Source of the DNA: Paenibacillus sp. JNUCC-31
Lineage (GTDB): Bacteria > Bacillota > Bacilli > Paenibacillales > Paenibacillaceae
DNA length: 64,000 nucleotides
Reading direction: 5' to 3'
NCBI RefSeq assembly: GCF_014844075.1
Contig: NZ_CP062165.1
Span: 4,526,001 to 4,590,000, forward strand
Positions 45,079-54,398 of this stretch are shown here, piece by piece. The stretch's first letter is position 1. Every line of letters begins with the position of its first letter. Under the pieces are notes generated by a model. That model saw only the letters and a program-made list of their open reading frames with translations. It did not search any database and was not told where the DNA came from. Made by a program: the position numbers and the translations under genes.

Positions 45079-45408
45079 ATGTCTATCAGTGCAGTAATAC
45101 TTGAACCACAGAATGATTTTGAAAAGAGTTTTTTTGTTCCAGTTGCCACGGAATCCTTTTTTAAGGAGTGTTGGCAACCTGCTGTTGAATCATTAGGATT
45201 AAAATGGATTGACCTCTTTCCATCAGGTGTTGATATAGAGAAGGAAGATGTAACCTTAATTATTGGGGAGCTAATGCTGATAAAAGAATGGGCGGCAGAA
45301 AACTTAAATGAGGAACAAAGAGATAAAATATTCGAAAGGATAGCAGGACTTCGAGATAAACTGCCACTTGCATTTCAACGTAAGGATACAGTTATTTTTA
45401 TAGGGTAG
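45079..45408 (+). CDS. Small immunity-like protein
   Basis: 109 residues (MSISAVILEPQNDFEKSFFV.. DLFPSGVDIEKEDVTLIIGEL .. AFQRKDTVIFIG), unrecognised family but typical of small immunity genes trailing polymorphic-toxin cassettes. A truncated copy follows cassette A (38806). Its ribosome site is replaced by ten consecutive G residues (45061-45070), where the copy has GGAGGGG, so translation could vary if the tract slips. Confidence 0.65.
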   Translation: MSISAVILEPQNDFEKSFFVPVATESFFKECWQPAVESLGLKWIDLFPSGVDIEKEDVTLIIGELMLIKEWAAENLNEEQRDKIFERIAGLRDKLPLAFQRKDTVIFIG

Positions 45409-45477
45409 ACGGATTTATATTCTATGAAAGTTTAATAGGATTTGAATAAGATTGAAGGAAAATGAGGCTTTGTTTAT

Positions 45478-45540
45478 TCAGAAGAGAAAACACATTCAAA
45501 GACATATAACCCTAAGTGGTACAGTAAAAAGATTGTTTGA
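45478..45540 (+). pseudogene. Immunity-gene C-terminal scrap
   Basis: Frame SEEKTHSKTYNPKWYSKKIV then TGA, aligned with the end of immunity B (YDPKWCSEKII). Only the tail survives. The rest of 45409-45735 holds the next terminator and the promoter side of the helicase gene. Confidence 0.6.
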
Positions 45541-45569
45541 GTCTACTCTTCCTCATAAAACAAATAAGT

Positions 45570-45607
45570 AAAGCACTTCTACCAGATCACAAGTAGAGGT
45601 GCTTTTT
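45570..45607 (+). terminator. Cassette terminator 4
   Basis: AAAGCACTTCTACC with GTAGAGGTGCTTTTT, nearly identical to terminator 1. Marks the right end of the toxin locus. Confidence 0.85.
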
Positions 45608-45735
45608 CCTATGAAATCAAAACAACTAATGAAATCTTCCACAGGTTGGTCGATAATATAGAAGAAGTAATTTTTAGCTCACCATATACATAGAGAACTA
45701 TCCACAACCATCCTACACCCACACGAGGTACATTC

Positions 45736-48700
45736 ATGAAACAAGGCATATATGAACAGCTTATCAACACCATCACCAGACAGGAGATTTCGGCGCTGGA
45801 CCCGGATGTGTATAACATTGGGACCGAGAAGCTGGATGCAGAGGAAGCACGTAAACTGCTGTCCACGTATTTGGCGGCGGTGACCCGGCGAGCGCTCAAG
45901 ATTGTACGGGAACAGACAGAAGATAAGACAGCTGTGTTGGCGCAAATCCGAACGTGTAATGAGATTATTGCTACCCTGAAAGGTACGCTTGGGGAAGAAG
46001 AATACAACGAATTGCAACTGGATGAGCAGGGGGAAGTGCTGACCCATGTGTATTCCAAGCTGAACAGCATTCGTGCGGTCCGGGATACCAAAATCGTTCG
46101 TCCAGATACGCCCATCTCCCAAAGCTCTTTATTCACAGGTGCAAAGTCCGAGCCGAGTATGTTACTGGAGTTGCAAAAGGAGATCGTGACCGCCGATCGG
46201 ATCGACTGGTTGGTGTCATTTATCAAATTTAGCGGGCTTCGCCTACTGCTGGAACAGCTTGAACAGTTCACGGCTAGTGGAGGGAAGCTGCGGATCATCA
46301 CAACTACATACATGGAAGCAACCGACCTTAAGGCCATCACTGAACTTAGCAAACTGCCCAACACGGAAATCCAGATTTCCTATGATACCAAAGTGACTCG
46401 GCTGCACGCCAAAACGTACATTTTTCACCGCGATACTGGATTCACCACAGCCTATGTCGGCTCCTCTAACCTGTCCAACCCGGCGCTAACCAGTGGTATG
46501 GAGTGGAACCTCAAGGTGACGGAGAAGGATTCACTCGATGTGCTGCGCAAGATTGAAGCGACCTTCGAGAGTTACTGGAATGACCGCGAATTTACTCGGT
46601 ATGTAGCTGAAGATGAGGGACATGAGGCACAGTTGAAGGCGGCTCTGAATCGCAAAAAAGATCAGTCCAACCACTTTCATCTCGACATCCAGCCATACGA
46701 TTATCAAAAGGAAGTGCTGGAGCAGCTGGACGCTGAGCGTACGCTGTACGGACGAACCCGCAACCTGATCGTCGCCGCCACAGGCGTTGGCAAAACGGTC
46801 ATCTCTGCCTTTGACTACAAACGATTCCGTGCATGTCATGCGGGAGCTAAGCTGCTTTTTGTCGCCCATCGGGAAGAAATCTTGAAGCAAAGCCGGGATA
46901 CGTTCCGGTATATCCTGAAGGATATGAATTTTGGTGAGCTGCATGTCGGGAATCACCGAGCGGAGGCGCTGGACCAACTGTTTGTTAGTATTCAGAGTCT
47001 TAACTCCATGAAGCTGACGGAGATCACCAGCCCAGACTATTACGATTACATCATTGTGGATGAATTCCACCATGCCGCTGCTCCTTCGTACCAGAAGCTG
47101 TTATCCCACTACGAACCGAAGATTTTGCTAGGACTCACTGCAACTCCGGAACGGATGGATGGCAAAGACATTACAGCCTACTTCGATCATACGATTGCCG
47201 CCGAGATCCGTCTGACTGATGCGATTGATCGGAAGCTGCTGAGTCCTTTTCAATATTTTGGCGTCACCGATACCGTTGATCTATCTCAGGTGAAGTGGTC
47301 GCGTAAAGGCTATGATCTGAATGAATTGGAGAAGCTGTATACCCATAACAAAATCCGTGCCAACCAGATCATCCAAAGTCTGAACAAATACGTAACCGAT
47401 CTGGACGATGTGAAGGGACTTGGGTTCTGCGTAGGGGTGGATCATGCAATGTATATGGCAAAAATATTTAACGAAGCCGGCATTCCATCCATGGCCCTGC
47501 ATGGCGGGTCGAACGAACAGGAGCGTCATTCTGCGAAAGGACAGCTGGTAAACGGGGAACTGCGCATGATCTTTGTCGTTGATCTGTACAATGAGGGCGT
47601 GGATATCCCTGAGGTGAACACCATCCTGTTCCTGCGTCCTACCGGAAGTCTAACCGTATTCCTGCAACAGTTGGGACGTGGACTACGGATGGCGGATGGA
47701 AAAGAGTGCCTGACCGTGCTCGACTTCATAGGACAAGCGCATCAGGAGTACAGGTTTCAAGATAAGTTCCGTGCTCTGATCGGCGCCACCAAACATTCCA
47801 TCTCGTACTACGTCGAGAACGGCTTCTCTAAACTGCCACGCGGCACGTTCATTCAATTGGAAAAACAAGCGAAGGAATACGTCATGCGCAACCTCAAGCA
47901 GATGAGTCGTAATCGCAGAGCGTTGATCCAGAAGCTGCAAACGTTCCAGCAAGACACCGGACTGCCGCTGACACTGGCTCATTTTGTAGAGCATCACGGG
48001 ATGACACTATATGAATTGTATGGTGGACGTACGGGCAAAAGGTATTTCCGCGGTATGTTGGCCGAAGCCGGATTAATAGCACCCATCGAAGATGAACACG
48101 AGGAGTATATCCGCCGACTACCGTCTGTGCTGACGATTAACTCCCGAAGCTGGCTGACGTTCCTGATCGACTTTATTGAAAAAGGCCAAGAACCGACTAC
48201 CGCCGATGAACAGCGCATGTTGATTATGTTCTATTACACCTTCCATCGGGCTGCGCCTGAGAAACTAGGACTGAGCAGCATCGAAGAGGGTGTGCGGCGT
48301 GTGTTGTCTTGTGAGGCATTCCGAGCAGAGCTTGTGGATATTTTCAAATATAATTGGGCTCATCTGCGATTTGTGGATAAAAGTAATTCGTTCCCGTACA
48401 CTTGTCCACTGGATATCCACTGTATGTACTCCATAGACCAAGTGCTTGCCGCCTTTGGTTATTGGAATGCCCAGCAATCGCCCGCCTTCCGCGAAGGTGT
48501 GAAGTATTTTGCCGATGAACAGACGGATATTTTCTTCATTACGTTGAACAAATCAGACAAAGATTTCTCACCCTCAACGCTGTACGAGGATTATGCGATC
48601 AACGAGCGTTTATTCCACTGGCAGACTCAGAGCCGGGTGTCGGAGCATACGGCTACCGCGCAGCGGTATATCCATCATCGAGAGACGGGCAACCGGATCG

Positions 48701-48873
48701 CGCTGTTCGTGCGGGAGTATAAGGAGGAGCATGGCTATACGTCTCCATTTGTCTTTCTGGGCGAAGCGGATTATGTGAGTAATGAGGGGAACAAACCGAT
48801 GAGTTTTGTTTGGCGGTTAAGGGAAGAGATGCCCGCGAAGATGGTGGCGGTGGCGAATAAGTGTATTGTTTGA
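45736..48873 (+). CDS. PLD-nuclease / SF2 helicase / DUF3427-type protein
   Basis: 1045 residues. After an N-terminal helical part, a phospholipase-D-like nuclease domain shows HAKTYIF (His224, Lys226) and GSSNLSNPAL; one HKD half-site, so it would dimerise. Then an SF2 helicase: Walker A AATGVGKT (347-354), DEFHH (442-446), GLTATPER, and motif VI QQLGRGLR. The last 400 residues match the DUF3427-type tail (ITLNKSDKDFSPSTLYEDYAI, LFVREYKEEHGYTSPFVFLGEADY). Such proteins occur in defence islands as putative DNA-cutting translocases. ATG 45736 has only a weak site (ACGAGG). Codon use is GC-richer than the next operon, so I keep them separate. Confidence 0.9.
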   Translation: MKQGIYEQLINTITRQEISALDPDVYNIGTEKLDAEEARKLLSTYLAAVTRRALKIVREQTEDKTAVLAQIRTCNEIIATLKGTLGEEEYNELQLDEQGEVLTHVYSKLNSIRAVRDTKIVRPDTPISQSSLFTGAKSEPSMLLELQKEIVTADRIDWLVSFIKFSGLRLLLEQLEQFTASGGKLRIITTTYMEATDLKAITELSKLPNTEIQISYDTKVTRLHAKTYIFHRDTGFTTAYVGSSNLSNPALTSGMEWNLKVTEKDSLDVLRKIEATFESYWNDREFTRYVAEDEGHEAQLKAALNRKKDQSNHFHLDIQPYDYQKEVLEQLDAERTLYGRTRNLIVAATGVGKTVISAFDYKRFRACHAGAKLLFVAHREEILKQSRDTFRYILKDMNFGELHVGNHRAEALDQLFVSIQSLNSMKLTEITSPDYYDYIIVDEFHHAAAPSYQKLLSHYEPKILLGLTATPERMDGKDITAYFDHTIAAEIRLTDAIDRKLLSPFQYFGVTDTVDLSQVKWSRKGYDLNELEKLYTHNKIRANQIIQSLNKYVTDLDDVKGLGFCVGVDHAMYMAKIFNEAGIPSMALHGGSNEQERHSAKGQLVNGELRMIFVVDLYNEGVDIPEVNTILFLRPTGSLTVFLQQLGRGLRMADGKECLTVLDFIGQAHQEYRFQDKFRALIGATKHSISYYVENGFSKLPRGTFIQLEKQAKEYVMRNLKQMSRNRRALIQKLQTFQQDTGLPLTLAHFVEHHGMTLYELYGGRTGKRYFRGMLAEAGLIAPIEDEHEEYIRRLPSVLTINSRSWLTFLIDFIEKGQEPTTADEQRMLIMFYYTFHRAAPEKLGLSSIEEGVRRVLSCEAFRAELVDIFKYNWAHLRFVDKSNSFPYTCPLDIHCMYSIDQVLAAFGYWNAQQSPAFREGVKYFADEQTDIFFITLNKSDKDFSPSTLYEDYAINERLFHWQTQSRVSEHTATAQRYIHHRETGNRIALFVREYKEEHGYTSPFVFLGEADYVSNEGNKPMSFVWRLREEMPAKMVAVANKCIV

Positions 48874-49164
48874 TGGAATATAATTGAATATAATATTTAT
48901 TAGTTATATATTTTGCACTAATGGATTATAATAGTGCAAATTTGCCCCAGATCTGTGTTGTTCCGTTTTCAAAGGGAATAAAGTTGAGTTATTTGCTTAA
49001 ATATATTATTTTTTGTCGATTCAGCTTAGGAGTGTAAATCTTAATTGCGGCATTGTTTTAGAGTTCAATAACCTTTAGCTATTAAAAGTTATTTGTTACA
49101 TTTTTAGTCCAATATCGAGTTAAGTTCGGTTTTTATTATAATATTTTTAAAGGAGGAAAAGAGA
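48874..49164 (+). promoter_or_regulatory. AT-rich promoter region of the GHKL-REC-HNH-MTase operon
   Basis: Base composition drops sharply after the helicase stop. TATAAT at 49137-49142 is a likely -10 and AAAGGAGGAAAAG is the ribosome site of the first gene. No gene in it. Confidence 0.5.
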
Positions 49165-51546
49165 ATGCCGCAAATCCCATTCAAAGTTTCAGCAAGGGCT
49201 GCAAGACTTATAGGTAGAGAAAATGTTAGCAATGCAGATGGTGCACTTATCGAGCTTATAAAAAATTCTTACGATGCTGGGGCTAGTATCTGTGTGGTTT
49301 ATTTTGATTGTACGAATCAAGATGATAATTCTATTTATATAATAGATAATGGTCATGGTATGAATGCGCAAGTGATCGAGGACAATTGGATGACGATTGG
49401 GACTGACAATAAGGAGCATGATTATTTAGGCGAAGATGGAAGGGTAAAAGCGGGCGCCAAGGGAATAGGTCGGTTTGCACTCGATCGATTGGGTGGTAAA
49501 GCTGAGATGATTACCCATCCCAAAAGTGGTAAAGAGACTTACTTTTGGAATGTTAACTGGGAAGACTTTGAAGAAACAGGGACTACCATTGAGAATGTGT
49601 ATGCTAATATTGAGATAAATCAAGGGTTTGATTTTCAGAACAGTGTAAAGAATCTATTGGATCTTTTTGAACAGAGGATAGATTTTAAAAGACATAAATT
49701 CAATAACGGAACAATTCTAAAAATAAAGGAGTTAAGAGATGATTGGAGTGATTATTACATTGATAAAATCAATACAAATTTAGAATTCCTAGTTCCAGCT
49801 AAAGAGCAAACAATATTTGAATTATATGTATTTAATAAGGAATTTCCTAAAAAGTATGGACAAATAAGTTCACTTGCCGAATATGATTTTGACTACAAGC
49901 TTCGAGCAATAGTTCTACCGAATAAGAATATTGAAATTGAGATACATAGGAATGAGCTAGACTTAAAGTTAGTTGACATGGACTTGTTTGAACTTGAGGA
50001 AATGAAAGCAGCACCTTACGATATTGACACGTTTAAAAGAGGCTTTTTTCAAAAGTCAACAACATTAAACTATTTACTACCTAACTTTGAGAAGGAATTT
50101 AATAAAAATGTTTTAGATAATTTAGGTGGGTTTGAGTTTACTATGTACTTTATTAAAAGATCTTTCTCCAATAATGATAGGAAAAAGTTTTTCTATAGAA
50201 ATTTTGATTCTGGAAAACGAGATAGTTGGATGAATACGTTCTCTGGAATTAAGGTATATAGGGATTATTTTAGAGTAAGACCTTATGGAGAAATGGAAGG
50301 AAGTTCATTTGATTGGCTGATGCTTGGGGAAAGAGCTGCAAAAAGTCCAGCAGCTCCAAGTCACAAAACAGGTTCTTGGAGAGTACGTCCCAATCAAATA
50401 TCTGGTAGTATATCTATATCCAGGCTTAATAATCTTAATTTCGAAGATAAATCAAGTAGAGAAGGTTTTCAAGAGAATAAAGAGTTCCAAGCACTAAAAG
50501 AAATAATAAAAAAAATTGTCCACGAATTTGAATATGATCGTCAGTACGTAATGAGAGCCTTAGATAAATTGTATTCTAAGAAGAATTTTGATGAACAAGA
50601 TAGAAAACAAGCAGATAAAATAGCAAAAAATATCTTAAATAAGATGGTAGATAATGAGCATGAGGATATTGGTACATTAACCGAGAAGAACATAAAGTCA
50701 TTAAATGCTCATAACGTAAATATTTTGGCTAAATCGTATCTGGCACAACAGCGCTCATTTAAAGATCTGATAACTGAGAACCAGTTGCTAAGGGCTCTCG
50801 CAAGTACAGGACTAACTCTGACTTCATTTGCACATGATTTAAGCAATTTAAGTTCAAACATACTGCATAGAAATAATAATGTAAAAAAAATGATGTCGAG
50901 GTTAATTGATGATCATCAATTATTAGAGTTAAAAGAATATCAAAATCCTTTTGTATTAATTGATGATATGGCAAAAGAAGATGAAAGATTGAAAAATTGG
51001 CTAGAGTTTTCTTTGAATACTATAAAAGTTGACAAAAGGAAGCGTAATAAAGTTGATTTATACAAATATTTTGAGGTTTTTGAAAGATCTTGGAACCCTG
51101 TTTTGACATTTCAAAAAGTAAATATTGTGGTTCCTTCATCTATGGATAATGAAAGATTCTATTTTAGAATATTTGAAATTGATTTTGATAGTATATTTAA
51201 TAATTTAATATCTAACTCACTCTCTGCGTTTCGACGAGAGGATGCATCAGAAAAAAGGGAAATCCGTATTGAGTTGTATGAAATTAATGATGAATTAGTT
51301 ATTAACTATTCTGATTCGGGCCCTGGTTTGTCTCAAGATATTAATGAGCCTTTTAAAATTTTTGATCCATTATTTACAACTAAGAGAGATAAAGCGGGGA
51401 AAGAAGTTGGTACTGGTTTAGGAATGTGGATAGTAAGGTCTACAGTCGATTATTATAATGGACTCATAAAGATTACCAATATCAGACCAGGCTTTTCATT
51501 ACAACTTGTTTTTCCTAAAAGAAAAGATGAAGGAGTACTAAATTAA
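49165..51546 (+). CDS. Double-GHKL ATPase / histidine-kinase-like sensor
   Basis: 793-residue cytoplasmic protein without membrane segments. Residues 1-130 are an Hsp90/MORC/MutL-like GHKL ATPase: ELIKNSYDA (Glu30, Asn34), DNGHGM (61-66), GAKGIGRFA (97-105). The C-terminal 250 form a histidine kinase module: H-box-like TSFAHDLSNLSSN with His557, N-box FNNLISNS (Asn680-Asn684), DSGPGL (717-722), GTGLGMWIV (from 749). Between is a transducer-like domain and a long coil. Two nucleotide sites in one chain, one sensing and one signalling, is unusual. First gene of a tight AT-rich operon with receiver, HNH and methyltransferase genes. Probably senses invading or damaged DNA and phosphorylates the next protein (inference). 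Confidence 0.85.
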   Translation: MPQIPFKVSARAARLIGRENVSNADGALIELIKNSYDAGASICVVYFDCTNQDDNSIYIIDNGHGMNAQVIEDNWMTIGTDNKEHDYLGEDGRVKAGAKGIGRFALDRLGGKAEMITHPKSGKETYFWNVNWEDFEETGTTIENVYANIEINQGFDFQNSVKNLLDLFEQRIDFKRHKFNNGTILKIKELRDDWSDYYIDKINTNLEFLVPAKEQTIFELYVFNKEFPKKYGQISSLAEYDFDYKLRAIVLPNKNIEIEIHRNELDLKLVDMDLFELEEMKAAPYDIDTFKRGFFQKSTTLNYLLPNFEKEFNKNVLDNLGGFEFTMYFIKRSFSNNDRKKFFYRNFDSGKRDSWMNTFSGIKVYRDYFRVRPYGEMEGSSFDWLMLGERAAKSPAAPSHKTGSWRVRPNQISGSISISRLNNLNFEDKSSREGFQENKEFQALKEIIKKIVHEFEYDRQYVMRALDKLYSKKNFDEQDRKQADKIAKNILNKMVDNEHEDIGTLTEKNIKSLNAHNVNILAKSYLAQQRSFKDLITENQLLRALASTGLTLTSFAHDLSNLSSNILHRNNNVKKMMSRLIDDHQLLELKEYQNPFVLIDDMAKEDERLKNWLEFSLNTIKVDKRKRNKVDLYKYFEVFERSWNPVLTFQKVNIVVPSSMDNERFYFRIFEIDFDSIFNNLISNSLSAFRREDASEKREIRIELYEINDELVINYSDSGPGLSQDINEPFKIFDPLFTTKRDKAGKEVGTGLGMWIVRSTVDYYNGLIKITNIRPGFSLQLVFPKRKDEGVLN

Positions 51547-51548
51547 TT

Positions 51549-52169
51549 ATGTATAGAATCGCGTATATAGACGACGAAACTAATATAGTAAGACAATTTC
51601 AAGCGACTATGGATGAGGATTTCGATGTAATTGAAATTGATCTAAAAGAGAATATTGAAGATATGATTGAAGATATCATAGAATCAAAAGTATCAGCAGT
51701 GGTAATTGATTTTAATTTAAATAGTTCTAAATCTGAAATTCATTATAACGGAGTGGATTTGCTTAATTATTTGTTTGGTGTAATGGAGAATTTTCCGGGT
51801 TATATTCTAACATCATTTGAATCTGAGGCAGAGGGGACTCTGCTTGATCCTGATCTAATTCGTGCTAAAGAATTTGTTAGAGACCATAAAGATTGGTTTG
51901 TTCATAAGCTAAAAAAGAAAATTGAGAGTCATAATAAACAGATAGATTTATTCAAGTCTGAATTATCTAACTTAAATAGAAAATTCCCTAATTTGAATTC
52001 TAAAGAAGAAGAAAGACTTATTTTTTTGGATGATTATTTAGAGAAAAATTCTAATGGTTACAAGTCATTACCTAGTGAAGTTAAAAAAATATCAAACGAT
52101 GCAAGGTTAGATAGGCTGATATTGTTATCTCAGAGATTAATAGATGAATTTAAAAATGAGAGGGAATGA
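51549..52169 (+). CDS. Stand-alone receiver (response regulator) protein
   Basis: 206 residues. The N-terminal 120 follow the receiver pattern: acidic pocket YIDDE (Asp8, Asp9), phospho-acceptor Asp54 in AVVIDFNLN, Thr/Ser88-89 in YILTSF; the usual conserved lysine is not obvious. There is no DNA-binding domain; the rest is charged helix (HKLKKKIESHNKQIDLFKSE; SKEEERLIFLDDYLEK), suited to protein contact. It starts two bases after the kinase stop and ends one base before the HNH start, so it is the expected phospho-partner of the upstream kinase, perhaps gating the nuclease. AAGGAG lies upstream. Confidence 0.82.
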   Translation: MYRIAYIDDETNIVRQFQATMDEDFDVIEIDLKENIEDMIEDIIESKVSAVVIDFNLNSSKSEIHYNGVDLLNYLFGVMENFPGYILTSFESEAEGTLLDPDLIRAKEFVRDHKDWFVHKLKKKIESHNKQIDLFKSELSNLNRKFPNLNSKEEERLIFLDDYLEKNSNGYKSLPSEVKKISNDARLDRLILLSQRLIDEFKNERE

Positions 52170-52170
52170 C

Positions 52171-52788
52171 ATGAGCACCAGTAATCTTAGAACTAGAGAT
52201 CCGATAAGAACTTGTAAAAAAACTTACACTAATTATAGAAGTTTTAAGAAGTATTTAGCTCAAGATTTCAATAATAGGTGTGGGTACTGTGATGATTTTG
52301 ACGGATGGATTGGTGGGACTTCAACCTATCATATTGATCATTTTGCTCCAAAAATAAAATTCCCACTATTGGAAAACGATTATACTAATTTAGTATATGC
52401 TTGCTCATTTTGTAATAGGTTTAAAAGTGATGATTGGCCCTCCGAAGATCATACTATAAGTGTTGTAAAAGATAAGGGTTACATAGATCCTTGTGATGCT
52501 AAATATAAGGGTCATTTTGAAAGAGACCTGTATGGAAACATCATTCCATTAAACAATGTGGCGGATTATATGCACAACAAGCTACAATTTTTCTTAGCAA
52601 GACATCGTATTATATGGAATTTAACTAGGTTAAAAATTCAATTAGATGAGTTAGAAGGACTTGCTACTCGTTATAAAGCTGAGAAAGAAAAATATGATAA
52701 GATACTTCATTTGTATTTTGAATTAAGTATTGAATTTCAAAATTATCTAAGATATTTGTTAGGGGAAAACTTCCAAGATGGAACATAA
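52171..52788 (+). CDS. HNH endonuclease, PtuB-like
   Basis: 205 residues. Zinc-ribbon HNH: NNRCGYCDD, then YHIDHFAPKIKFPLLENDYTNLVYACSFCNRFKSDD, i.e. CxxC, HxxHF.PK, N and CxxCN...K, the pattern of HNH nucleases such as PtuB of the Septu defence system. The tail is helical (HNKLQFFLARHRIIWNLTRLKIQLDELEGL). ATG 52171 follows GAGAGGGA. It overlaps the methyltransferase gene by eleven bases. In this context it is the probable DNA- or RNA-cutting effector, either as the restriction half of an R-M pair or under control of the kinase/receiver. Confidence 0.88.
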   Translation: MSTSNLRTRDPIRTCKKTYTNYRSFKKYLAQDFNNRCGYCDDFDGWIGGTSTYHIDHFAPKIKFPLLENDYTNLVYACSFCNRFKSDDWPSEDHTISVVKDKGYIDPCDAKYKGHFERDLYGNIIPLNNVADYMHNKLQFFLARHRIIWNLTRLKIQLDELEGLATRYKAEKEKYDKILHLYFELSIEFQNYLRYLLGENFQDGT

Positions 52789-54391
52789 GAAAAAAAATGG
52801 GGTTTATTATACACCTGATTCCTTGGCGAACTTTGTCATAAATCACTTGTATTTTAATTTCCTCGAAAACAAAAAAAAAATAAACGTCTTAGAGCCAAGT
52901 TGCGGTGATGGTATATTCATCAATGCCATTGTTAACAGTAAAACTGAAAAAAAACAAAAACTGAATATTACTGCGGTAGAACTGGATGAACTAGAGATTG
53001 GCAAGATATCTCAAGAAATGTCTGATAAAGTTGGAACAGATATAAATATTACTTTTCATAATAGAGATTATCTTGAATTTCAGGTGTTAAATAAAGACAA
53101 ATATGATTTAATCATCGGAAATCCACCATATATTAGTCACAAGCATCTAACTGAACATCAAATCTCTTTAAGTAATGAAGTATTAACTAAGGCAAAAGTG
53201 AGTCCACCTAGAACAAAGAATCTATGGATTTCCTTTTTAATAAGTTCAGTTCTATCATTAACCAATAATGGAACTATCTGTTTTATATTACCCTCTGAGT
53301 TGTTACAGGTTAAACATTCGTTATCTATTAGAGATTTCCTATTTAAACATTTTAATTATATTGAAATATTTACTTTTGGAGAGATAGTTTTCGAAGGTAT
53401 TGAGCAAGATACTATTATATTCATAGGTTCTAATTCAAAAGGTAAAAGAGGTTTTAAATACAGCAATATTGACAATTTGAAGGATTTAAACATAGATGTA
53501 ATAAATGAGAGCGAAAATTTAGCGGATATTCAAATCAGCGAAAAATGGACCTCCCTAATATTAACGAATAGCCATATCGATAAGTTAACTGCTATGAAAG
53601 AAAGAGTTTATCCCCTCGACTTTTACTGTAGCTCTGGTGCAGGTATTGTAACAGCGGCTAACAAAAGTTTTATTGTTGATGATAATTTAGTTGAGAAATA
53701 TAAGCTGGAAGAATTTAAACTCCCTATAATTCAAAAAAGTTCACAAATAAAAAATTTAATAAACTTCACTAAAAATGATTTCGAAGTGATACAACATTCA
53801 GGAAAACCTACTAACTTACTGCTTTTTAAAGATCAGGATTATGAACTCTTCACCCCTGAGAGTAAGTTATATTTAGACCTTTTAGTGAAAGATAAAGTAC
53901 ATCAGAGATATAAATGCACAAAAAGAAATAGGTGGTATGTTGTACCTTCAGTATGGAAATCTGATGGTTTTTTCTTTAAAAGATCATTTTTGCATCCCAA
54001 AATAATTGTAAATGATGCTGAGGTATTGGTAACTGATACAGCTTATAGAATAACCATGAAAGAGGGGTATGATATTAAATCATTAGCATTTTCGTTTTAT
54101 AATTCCTTGACGCTTGTATTTACTGAATTATTCGGTCGATATTATGGTGGTGGGGTCTTAGAACTTACTCCGAATGAATTTAAAAAAGTACCGATACCTT
54201 ACGTTAATGTTACCAATGAAGTGTTAATACAATTAGACGATATGTTCAGAGATGAAGAAGATTTCAGTAAGATTTTAACCTTTACGAATGATATTGTATT
54301 AAAACAAAGTTTTGGTTTCACAAATGATGAGATTGAATTTTTAAATACTATAAGAGAACGGCTAATAAATAGGCGGTTAAAAAGATACTGA
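52778..54391 (+). CDS. Eco57I/TaqI-like N6-adenine DNA methyltransferase
   Basis: 537 residues, gamma-class amino-methyltransferase. YTPDSLANFVI (motif X), VLEPSCGDGIF (motif I), and LIIGNPPYISH (motif IV, NPPY catalytic). The C-terminal 250 residues are the target-recognition domain (RYKCTKRNRWYVVPSVWKSDGFFFKR; GRYYGGGVLELTPNEFKKVPIP). It modifies adenine in a site that the sequence does not reveal. It would protect the host against the adjacent HNH nuclease. Overlaps the HNH gene, last of the four-gene operon. AT-rich codons like its partners. Confidence 0.92.
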   Translation: MEHKKKNGVYYTPDSLANFVINHLYFNFLENKKKINVLEPSCGDGIFINAIVNSKTEKKQKLNITAVELDELEIGKISQEMSDKVGTDINITFHNRDYLEFQVLNKDKYDLIIGNPPYISHKHLTEHQISLSNEVLTKAKVSPPRTKNLWISFLISSVLSLTNNGTICFILPSELLQVKHSLSIRDFLFKHFNYIEIFTFGEIVFEGIEQDTIIFIGSNSKGKRGFKYSNIDNLKDLNIDVINESENLADIQISEKWTSLILTNSHIDKLTAMKERVYPLDFYCSSGAGIVTAANKSFIVDDNLVEKYKLEEFKLPIIQKSSQIKNLINFTKNDFEVIQHSGKPTNLLLFKDQDYELFTPESKLYLDLLVKDKVHQRYKCTKRNRWYVVPSVWKSDGFFFKRSFLHPKIIVNDAEVLVTDTAYRITMKEGYDIKSLAFSFYNSLTLVFTELFGRYYGGGVLELTPNEFKKVPIPYVNVTNEVLIQLDDMFRDEEDFSKILTFTNDIVLKQSFGFTNDEIEFLNTIRERLINRRLKRY

Positions 54392-54398
54392 AACCATA

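Noticed and set aside
45736..54391. One five-gene system including the DUF3427-type helicase
   Set aside because: A 291-base AT-rich promoter region and a clear change in base composition separate the helicase from the kinase operon; cooperation is possible but not shown.
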